A stretch of DNA of 7,040 bases from NCBI GenBank assembly GCA_030838245.1, contig JAUTXB010000226.1, forward strand, positions 1 through 7,040, read 5' to 3'. Shown piece after piece: positions 1-5,101 of this stretch. The position numbers and the translations under genes were made by a program. Positions within the stretch are counted from its first letter, which is position 1. Every line of letters starts with the position of its first letter. This DNA is from Acidimicrobiaceae bacterium. Lineage in GTDB: Bacteria; Actinomycetota; Acidimicrobiia; Acidimicrobiales; RAAP-2. Below the pieces are notes generated by a model. The model ran no database searches. It was not told where the DNA came from and saw nothing but the letters and a program-made list of their open reading frames with translations.

Positions 1-1155
1 ATCGGCTGGGGATTTGGTTGGCTGAGCTTCTGCTTTCTGGCCATCGGCGTGGTGGCGGTGGACAACGCGCTGGCGAGCAAGGCGTTCATGCCGCTCTTCG
101 GTATCGGCGCCGACGAGGGCAAGGCGCGGCTGATCACGCTGGCCGTGCTGCTCGTTCAGACCGTGCTGGTCGCGGCCTCGACGCGCGCCGTCGGTGGCCT
201 CAACTCAGGGGCGGTGGTGGTCGAGCTGGCGGTGATATTGGCGCTGGGGATCGCCCTGATTGTTGTGGTCGCGGTCACCGGCCACGGCTCGGTCAGCAAC
301 CTCACCTCGCGCGGAATCACCGCGGGCGACGGCCACTACTTCAGGGTCGGCGGTGGGTTGATGCTGGCCATGCTCGTTGGTATCGCCACGTTGGTCGGCT
401 TTGACGCCGCCGCCAACCTCGCCGAGGAGGCCAAGGATCCCTATCGGACTGTCCCCCGAGCGATCGTGGCATCGGTGGTGGTCGCCAGCGTGGTGGGAAT
501 GCTGTTCCTGATTGCGCTCACGGTTGCCATCCCCAATATCAAGGCGGCCTCAAACACCGACTCGGCCGTGGCGTTGATCACGCGCGTCCAGCTCGGTGTC
601 GGGGTGCAGAAGGTGGTGCTGGTCGCCATCATGATTTCGTTCTTCGCCGCCGGGGTGGTGACGATGGCGACGGGCGCTCGGCTTGTGTACGCGATGTCGC
701 GTGACGCCCGCTTTCCTGGCCACCAGGTGATGCGGCGGGTCAACCGGCGCACGCAGACGCCTATCCCGGCGACGATCCTGATGTTCGCCGGGGGGGTCGT
801 CCTGATGGTCGCGGTGCCGGGTAATGCGCTGATCCAGCTGATCACGGCGGGGTCGGTCCTGATCGTGGTCATCTATGGCGCGACGGTCGTCCTCTACCTG
901 GCGGTGCGCAAAGGTCTCGATCGCAAGGAGGGCGCGTTCTCCCTCGGGCGCTTCGAGCTGCCGGTTGCGGTCAGCGCGCTGGTGTGGATGGTCGTGGCGT
1001 TTGTTGTGCTGGTGATACCGGCTTCGGCCCACGTCCCCGACGCGGTCGCCGCCGGCTTGGCCCTCGTGGGCGGGGTGTTCTTCCTCGCCATGCTGAAGTT
1101 CGACCGCAAGCCGCTGGATACCGAGCCCGCTGCCGTGGACGTCCTCGAGCATTGA
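1..1155 (+). CDS. APC-superfamily amino-acid permease, 5'-truncated by window edge
   Basis: This is an integral membrane transporter, probably a proton- or sodium-coupled amino-acid or amine permease. The frame is open from base 1 with no stop upstream, so the gene starts outside the window; the GTG at 49 lies inside a membrane segment and is not the true start. About 384 residues are visible, ending at TGA 1153-1155. Most of the chain is hydrophobic helices. Window residues 133-147 read GFDAAANLAEEAKDP, matching the conserved APC stretch after the unwound helix 6 (Gly-Phe-Asp/Glu, then Glu-Glu-x-x-x-Pro), followed by RTVPRAI. A further family signature is the loop MSRDARFPG with RRTQTPIPA near residues 232-255. 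The late FSLGRFELPV before the last helices recalls the amino acid/choline transporter branch. Roughly 100 N-terminal residues should be missing, judging by family length. Substrate cannot be read from the sequence. The gene is convergent with ftsH. Confidence 0.88.
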   Translation: MGWGFGWLSFCFLAIGVVAVDNALASKAFMPLFGIGADEGKARLITLAVLLVQTVLVAASTRAVGGLNSGAVVVELAVILALGIALIVVVAVTGHGSVSNLTSRGITAGDGHYFRVGGGLMLAMLVGIATLVGFDAAANLAEEAKDPYRTVPRAIVASVVVASVVGMLFLIALTVAIPNIKAASNTDSAVALITRVQLGVGVQKVVLVAIMISFFAAGVVTMATGARLVYAMSRDARFPGHQVMRRVNRRTQTPIPATILMFAGGVVLMVAVPGNALIQLITAGSVLIVVIYGATVVLYLAVRKGLDRKEGAFSLGRFELPVAVSALVWMVVAFVVLVIPASAHVPDAVAAGLALVGGVFFLAMLKFDRKPLDTEPAAVDVLEH

Positions 1156-1169
1156 CGGTCACATGACCG
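1156..1169. repeat. Short inverted repeat right after the permease stop
   Basis: CGGTCA and TGACCG flank a 2-base centre, or equivalently form a 5-bp stem with an ACAT loop, directly after the permease TGA. It could be a weak transcript end or a protein-binding palindrome. It lacks a T-run and the stem is short, so I do not call it an intrinsic terminator. The rest of 1156-1316 shows nothing I can support except an 8-bp palindrome (GTGCGCAC, 1207-1214). Confidence 0.3.
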
Positions 1170-1316
1170 GATGTTGGTTCTTTCGGGAAGTAGCTCCTCT
1201 GCGTCCGTGCGCACCACCAACCCATGCCGCTCGCTTCTAGCACCCGTGCGCCCACCTGCGCCGGTGCCCGGATGTCCAGGGGACGGGGCGCTCGGCGTGA
1301 CCACAGCGCGACCTTC

Positions 1317-1580
1317 TCACGAGTGGCAAAAGTCGTCGACGCTGTTGTGCCAGCTGAAGGGCTTCGGTTCGTCGTTCCAACGATCGATCCGGTCGCCAAT
1401 GGCCGACTCGAGTTCTTTGGGGGAACGATGCGTGCCTCGGCGGACCCACTTGTTGGTGAGCTCAGCGAACCATCGCTCGACCAGGTTGACCCACGAGCTG
1501 TTGGTGGGGGTGAAGTGGAGATGGAACCGGGGATGGCGTAGCAACCACCTCTTGATCTCCGCTGTCGTGTGGGTCGGAGG
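1317..1580 (-). pseudogene. IS630-family DDE transposase, C-terminal remnant
   Basis: Reading the minus strand from 1580 gives about 87 codons before TGA at 1317-1319. The stretch THTTAEIKRWLLRHPRF, then HFTPTNSSWVNLVERWF, then RRGTHRS and DEPKPFSWHN is characteristic of the C-terminal third of IS630-family (DDE superfamily endonuclease) transposases. The Glu of NLVERWF is the expected third acidic residue of the DDE triad; the two Asp residues and the N-terminal helix-turn-helix are absent. Intact relatives are about 340-360 residues. Family resemblance begins near THTT, a few codons inside the ftsH stop (TAG, 1581-1583), which lies in the same reading register. The end (VDDFCHS then stop) departs from the usual ADEIL-type ending, and another frame continues as FATREKVALW, so a late frameshift is possible. 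The TTG at 1544 is a codon of the remnant, not a credible start. No terminal repeats or partner fragment are visible, so this is a non-functional relic. Confidence 0.82.
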
Positions 1581-3935
1581 CTATCGACGACCGGAAGGTG
1601 GCGGCGGGGGTGGCGGTGGCCACGGCGCCTGATGCGGCCAGTGTCCGGGTGCGGGCTGTGCCGGCCACGGAGCCGGTGCCTGTGGCCAATGTCCGGGCGG
1701 CGGCGGTGGGGGTGGCGGCCACGGTTGGGTGGAGTCCTGTTGCCCGCCCGCTTGTCCGTTACCGGACTGCTGGCCGTTGCCGGACTGGCCCGTGCCGGAC
1801 TGGCCGGTGGCGTGCGAGGAACCGGCGACCTCCGACTCGACTTCCGAGCCCGACCCGGCGTCGCTCCCGTCGCTGTTGGCCGACGAACCGGTTCGGGCGT
1901 CACCACTGCCATTGGCGCCGGCCTGGTCCACCCCGGAACCGCCAGAACTCCCGGAGTCGCTGGAGTCAACGGAGTCGCCGGAGTCGCCGTTGGGACGACC
2001 GTGCTGTTCGGCCACGAACACCGGCGGTATCGCCTTTACCCCGTGCTCATGGACCGGCTTCCCATAGGCCGTGTCGACCAGCTTCCCCACCGTGGCGCCG
2101 TCGATGGTCTCCTCGTCCAACAGGGCGCGGGCCACGGCATCGAGGCCACCCCGGTGGCGGGAGAGCACCTCGAGGGCCCGCTCTTCTTGGTCCCGCAGGA
2201 TCCGCTCCACTTCGGCATCGATGACCCGGCTGGTGTCCTCGGAGTAGTCACGGGTGTGCATGAGGTCCTCGCCCAGGAACACCTGTCCCGCTGAGCCCCA
2301 CGCCATGGGGCCGATCTGGTCGCTCATGCCCCATTCGCGGACCATCTTCCTGGCCAGCTCGGTATTGCCCACCAGGTCGTTACTGGCCCCGGTGGACAGG
2401 TCACCGTAGACGAGCAGCTCCGCCACCCGGCCACCCATGCGCACGGCCAGAGCGTCCTCGATGTGGGACCGCGGGTGGATGTGGCGCTCCTCCAAAGGCA
2501 ACTGCTGGGTGACGCCGAGGGCCATGCCGGTAGGCAGGATGGTGACCTTGTGGACCGGATCGGCCTCGGGCAGCACGTAGGCCAGGACGGCGTGGCCGCC
2601 CTCGTGGAAGGCCACCCGCTCCTTCTCGTCGTCTGAGAGGACCAGGCTCTCGCGGCGTTGACCCATGAGGACGCGGTCCCGGGACGCCTCGAAGTCCTGG
2701 GTCTCGACCACCTTGGACCCCCGTCGCACCGCGTGCAGGGCGGCCTCGTTGACGAGGTTGGCCAAGTCGGCTCCACTCATCCCGGGGGTACCCCGGGCCA
2801 CCAGGGCCAAGTCCACATCGGGGGCGATGCGCTTGTCCTTGCAGTGCACCTGGAGGATGGGGAGGCGCTCTTCCAGGTCGGGCAGCGGGACCACGATCTG
2901 GCGATCGAACCGGCCAGGACGCAGGATGGCGGGGTCGAGGATGTCCGGCCGGTTTGTGGCGGCCATGACCACCACGCCCTCGGTCGGGTCGAACCCGTCC
3001 ATCTCCGAGAGCATCTGGTTGAGGGTCTGCTCGCGCTCGTCGTGACCACCACCGAGCCCGGCGCCGCGCTTGCGCCCGATGGAGTCGATCTCGTCAATGA
3101 AGACGATGGCGGGCGCCTGCTTGCGGGCCGTGGCGAACAGGTCGCGGACCCGGCTGGCTCCCACGCCCACGAACATCTCCATGAAGTCCGAGCCGCTCAC
3201 CGACATGAACGGGACGCCGGCTTCACCAGCCACGGCCCGGGCCAGCAACGTCTTTCCAGTGCCGGGGGGACCGACCAGCAGGATGCCCTTGGGTATTCGG
3301 GCCCCGATGTCCTTGAACCGAGCCGGCGTCTTCAGGAAGTCGACGACCTCGCTGATCTCCAGTTTGACGCCGCCGTAACCGGCCACGTCGTCGAACGTGG
3401 TCGATGGTCGCTCGGTCGAATAGAGCTTGGCCTTGGACCGCCCGATCGACATGATGCTGCCCATCTGTCCTTGAGCCCTTCTGCTGATGAAATAGAACAC
3501 GCCCAAGATGAGGATGATCGGGAGCAGGTAGATGAGGATGCCCGTCAGCGGGTTCTGCTTGGGGTTGACCACGGTGTACTTGACGTTGCCCGCCTTGAGG
3601 GCGGTGTACTCGGAGTCGATCACCGGATTCGGGCCGGACACCGTGTAGCTGGTCCCGTTGTCGAGCGTGCCGGTGATGGTGCCCGAGGAGTTGTCGATCT
3701 GGGCCGTCTTGACCTGTTTGTCCTGGACCTGGGTCAGGTAGCTCTGGTAGGTGATCGACTTGGCCGAGGACTTCGACAGGAGCGACGGTGCGGCAATGAC
3801 GGCAATGACGGCCACGATGGCAATGGCGTAGATGAGCCGCATGTTTCGGCCCTGACCGGGCGCGCCCTGGCCCGGCCCTCCGGGACCGGACGGGCCGCCG
3901 GGGCCGCTGGGCTGATCAGGGTTGGGCGGAGGCAC
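1581..3935 (-). CDS. ftsH: ATP-dependent zinc metalloprotease FtsH with Pro/Trp-rich C-terminal tail
   Basis: This is a membrane-anchored AAA+ protease that unfolds and degrades damaged membrane proteins and selected cytosolic regulators. The 784 residues comprise a Pro/Gly-rich N-terminus (1-31), TM1 (about 34-53), an extracytoplasmic domain (about 55-130), TM2 (about 131-150), the AAA+ domain and the M41 peptidase domain. Walker A is GPPGTGKT (222-229), Walker B VFIDEID (278-284), the pore motif FVG (255-257), and the second region of homology TNRPDILDP to GRFDR (327-345) with Arg fingers R339 and R342. The zinc site is HEGGH (444-448), where many FtsH proteins have HEAGH; Asp520 of TGASND is the likely third ligand. 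The conserved core ends near 625. A tail of about 150 residues follows, first Ser/Gly/Asp-rich, then Gly-Gln-Ser repeats, then Pro/Trp blocks; E. coli FtsH is about 644 residues. The GTG start is the first after an in-frame TAG; Met32 is an alternative. It is divergent from the CPBP gene. Confidence 0.96.
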   Translation of the reverse strand: MPPPNPDQPSGPGGPSGPGGPGQGAPGQGRNMRLIYAIAIVAVIAVIAAPSLLSKSSAKSITYQSYLTQVQDKQVKTAQIDNSSGTITGTLDNGTSYTVSGPNPVIDSEYTALKAGNVKYTVVNPKQNPLTGILIYLLPIILILGVFYFISRRAQGQMGSIMSIGRSKAKLYSTERPSTTFDDVAGYGGVKLEISEVVDFLKTPARFKDIGARIPKGILLVGPPGTGKTLLARAVAGEAGVPFMSVSGSDFMEMFVGVGASRVRDLFATARKQAPAIVFIDEIDSIGRKRGAGLGGGHDEREQTLNQMLSEMDGFDPTEGVVVMAATNRPDILDPAILRPGRFDRQIVVPLPDLEERLPILQVHCKDKRIAPDVDLALVARGTPGMSGADLANLVNEAALHAVRRGSKVVETQDFEASRDRVLMGQRRESLVLSDDEKERVAFHEGGHAVLAYVLPEADPVHKVTILPTGMALGVTQQLPLEERHIHPRSHIEDALAVRMGGRVAELLVYGDLSTGASNDLVGNTELARKMVREWGMSDQIGPMAWGSAGQVFLGEDLMHTRDYSEDTSRVIDAEVERILRDQEERALEVLSRHRGGLDAVARALLDEETIDGATVGKLVDTAYGKPVHEHGVKAIPPVFVAEQHGRPNGDSGDSVDSSDSGSSGGSGVDQAGANGSGDARTGSSANSDGSDAGSGSEVESEVAGSSHATGQSGTGQSGNGQQSGNGQAGGQQDSTQPWPPPPPPPPGHWPQAPAPWPAQPAPGHWPHQAPWPPPPPPPPSGRR
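1596..1724 (-). repeat. Pro/Trp repeat block encoding the FtsH tail end
   Basis: This codes FtsH residues 738-780. Two eight-proline runs, each preceded by Trp (P740-P747 after W739; P773-P780 after W772), enclose two GHWP motifs and one APAPWP spacer. At DNA level the same G-rich blocks recur on the plus strand at about 1600-1625 and 1695-1725, and GGCCAGTGTCCGGG recurs as GGCCAATGTCCGGG, pointing to internal duplication. The encoded tail should be a disordered, polyproline-II-like cytosolic extension. Confidence 0.8.
1749..1805 (-). repeat. Imperfect tandem repeat encoding Gly-Gln-Ser-Gly-Asn/Thr units
   Basis: FtsH residues 711-729 are built from [10 protein letters not shown]-like five-residue units. 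On the plus strand this appears as 15-base units sharing GCCGGACTGGCC, with one longer 18-base version. A looser Asp/Ser-rich repeat lies just upstream in the protein (residues 650-670, bases about 1926-1988), built on a GAGTCGCCG-type 9-base word. Both suggest tail growth by slippage. Confidence 0.7.
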
Positions 3936-3951
3936 CGCACCATGCTATGCG

Positions 3952-3956
3952 CCTCC
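3952..3956 (-). promoter_or_regulatory. Candidate ftsH Shine-Dalgarno (GGAGG)
   Basis: GGAGG on the minus strand is a strong ribosome-binding sequence but sits 16 bases before the GTG at 3935, which is long. It lies at an ideal 8 bases before an ATG at 3943-3941 that is out of frame with ftsH. Either spacing is relaxed, the true start is Met32, or there is a one-base sequence error between the ATG and the Pro-rich N-terminus. Confidence 0.4.
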
Positions 3957-3983
3957 GACATGCCTTGATGCATCGCTTCCCCG

Positions 3984-4004
3984 CCACCGCAGGTGAGGCG
4001 GTGG
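3984..4004. repeat. Inverted repeat in the divergent promoter
   Basis: CCACCGC (3984-3990) and GCGGTGG (3998-4004) are perfect 7-base complementary arms around a 7-base spacer, AGGTGAG. Lying midway between two divergent genes, it could be a regulator operator. Alternatively it could fold as a stem-loop at the very 5' end of the ftsH mRNA, if transcription starts near 4003 as the -10 placement would suggest. GC-rich DNA yields such arms by chance moderately often. Confidence 0.4.
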
Positions 4005-4020
4005 TCGGTAACGTATCGGA

Positions 4021-5100
4021 GTGATCGACGGAGGTGACACGGATGCGCGCGCCGGGAACGGGGAGGGAGCTCGAGCACCTGGCCCCGTCCCTGCTGCTCC
4101 GGTCACCCGTGCGGCGGCCCCACCACCGCCACCCCCGCCACCACCACCGGCGCCGCCCCCGCCACCAGCAGCCCGGCCCCCGGTGCCGCCACCGCCGCCC
4201 TATTGGCCTCCACCTCCAGGCCAGTACCCAATAAGCCAGCACCCAACGGACAGCGGGATCGACCCGGCACCGGTCACCGCCGTCGAGGTCGAGATCCACG
4301 ATCACGCCGTTTCGCTCGATCGGCAGCTGGCCGCCGGTTTCGCCCCTCGGATCAGACGGGACGCATGGCTCTGGCTGATCTTTGCCGCCCTGGGCTTTTT
4401 GGCCGGTCAGATCATTGCGTCGATCTTCGTACTGATCTCTGCCGCCATCACCGGCAACTCGCACAACATCTCGGCCGTGTCCCGCCTGAGCGTGCCTCCG
4501 GAGTGGTACGTCGTGTCGACGCTGCTGGGTCTGTGGATCGGCTTCTTCGGCGGCCCGTGGCTGGCCAGTCGGGTGCGGGGTACCCGCCGGCTGGTCCGCG
4601 ACCTCGGGCTGCGATTCCGATGGATCGACCTGGTCGGGGTGCCGATCGGCGTGGCCGGTCAGTACCTGATCGCGGCCATGTACATCCCACTCGAGAGCCA
4701 CATCCACAACTTCAACCAGCGGTTCAGCGCCCCGGGCCAGAAGCTCACCGGCGCGTCCCATGGGGCCGGCTTCGCCGTCATCGCCATCTTCACGGTGGTG
4801 GGCGCACCGTTCTTCGAGGAGCTGTTCTTCCGCGGGCTCATCCTGCGGGCCCTGTCCCGGTTGTTCGGCACCTTCGGCAGATGGGTGGGTCCGGCCCTCG
4901 CCATCGTGATCACCGGGGTCCTGTTCGGCCTGGCCCACGCCGAGTCGCTCCAGCTCCTGGGGCTGGCCACCTTCGGGATCATCCTCTCGTTCATCGCCTA
5001 CCGAACCGGGCGCCTGGGCATGAACATCGTCGCCCACGCCTCGTTCAACCTGGTGGCGATCATCGCCGTCCTGGCCACGAGCACCGGCGTCATCAGTTGA
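4021..5100 (+). CDS. CPBP (CAAX/Abi) family intramembrane glutamic endopeptidase with Pro-rich N-terminal tail
   Basis: This is a predicted polytopic membrane protease of the Rce1/Abi (CPBP) superfamily, which cleaves within or near the membrane using a glutamate-activated water. All three family motifs are present in the 359 residues: EELFFRG with E266, E267 and R271; FGLAH with H306; and HASFN with H339 and N343. Hydrophobic segments lie at about 115-142, 163-180, 203-222, 248-263, 289-304, 310-327 and 335-353. The first ~110 residues are hydrophilic and outside the usual domain, with a ten-proline run (34-43), further Pro blocks, and YWPPPPGQYP (61-70). The GTG at 4021 has no good ribosome site, so leaderless translation is possible. 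GGAGG at 4030-4034 precedes an out-of-frame ATG at 4043. TGA at 5098-5100 is one base from the next gene, implying an operon. Bacterial homologues include bacteriocin-immunity and processing proteins; the substrate here is unknown. Confidence 0.9.
   Translation: MIDGGDTDARAGNGEGARAPGPVPAAPVTRAAAPPPPPPPPPPAPPPPPAARPPVPPPPPYWPPPPGQYPISQHPTDSGIDPAPVTAVEVEIHDHAVSLDRQLAAGFAPRIRRDAWLWLIFAALGFLAGQIIASIFVLISAAITGNSHNISAVSRLSVPPEWYVVSTLLGLWIGFFGGPWLASRVRGTRRLVRDLGLRFRWIDLVGVPIGVAGQYLIAAMYIPLESHIHNFNQRFSAPGQKLTGASHGAGFAVIAIFTVVGAPFFEELFFRGLILRALSRLFGTFGRWVGPALAIVITGVLFGLAHAESLQLLGLATFGIILSFIAYRTGRLGMNIVAHASFNLVAIIAVLATSTGVIS
4120..4230 (+). repeat. Polyproline-coding tract in the CPBP gene
   Basis: Codes residues 34-70, mostly CCN proline codons in runs of 10, 5, 2, 5 and 4, interrupted by Ala, Arg, Val and Tyr-Trp. 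The closing pattern Trp-Pro4-Gly-Gln-Tyr-Pro resembles the Trp-Pro8-Gly-His-Trp-Pro of the neighbouring FtsH tail. Consecutive prolines of this length normally make translation dependent on elongation factor P. Confidence 0.8.
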
Positions 5101-5101
5101 C

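Larger units (their letters stand above)
3936..4020. promoter_or_regulatory. Divergent ftsH / CPBP-protease promoter region
   Basis: The only non-coding DNA between the two divergent genes is 85 bp, so both promoters must lie here or inside the opposite gene. TAACGT (4009-4014, plus strand) fits the loose actinobacterial -10 pattern TAnnnT, and its overlap read on the other strand gives TACGTT (4015-4010), so one AT-richer patch could serve both directions. If the plus-strand -10 is right, the CPBP mRNA would begin close to the GTG at 4021 and be essentially leaderless, in keeping with the lack of a good ribosome site before that GTG. No convincing -35 box is seen for either direction. The placement is inferred from sequence only. 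Confidence 0.4.

Noticed and set aside
1207..1214. GTGCGCAC 8-bp palindrome in the convergent gap
   Set aside because: Short, isolated and easily produced by chance in GC-rich sequence; no neighbouring signal gives it a role.
1156..1316. Intrinsic terminator for the permease or ftsH
   Set aside because: Only a 5-6 bp stem at 1156-1169 without a following T-run was found, too weak to call a terminator on either strand.
971..1969. 332-codon minus-strand open frame across the permease end, transposase remnant and ftsH tail
   Set aside because: Crosses three unrelated features and is Pro/Arg/Thr-rich; only its FATREKVALW piece may be a frameshifted end of the transposase remnant.
1569..2294. 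Plus-strand open frame opposite the ftsH tail
   Set aside because: Shadow of the low-complexity tail; Gly/Val/Arg repeats mirror the Pro/Ser/Gly codons on the other strand.
2658..3968. 436-codon plus-strand open frame opposite ftsH
   Set aside because: Antisense shadow of the strongly conserved FtsH AAA+ domain; composition is Asp/Val/Gly/His-rich and no domain is recognisable.
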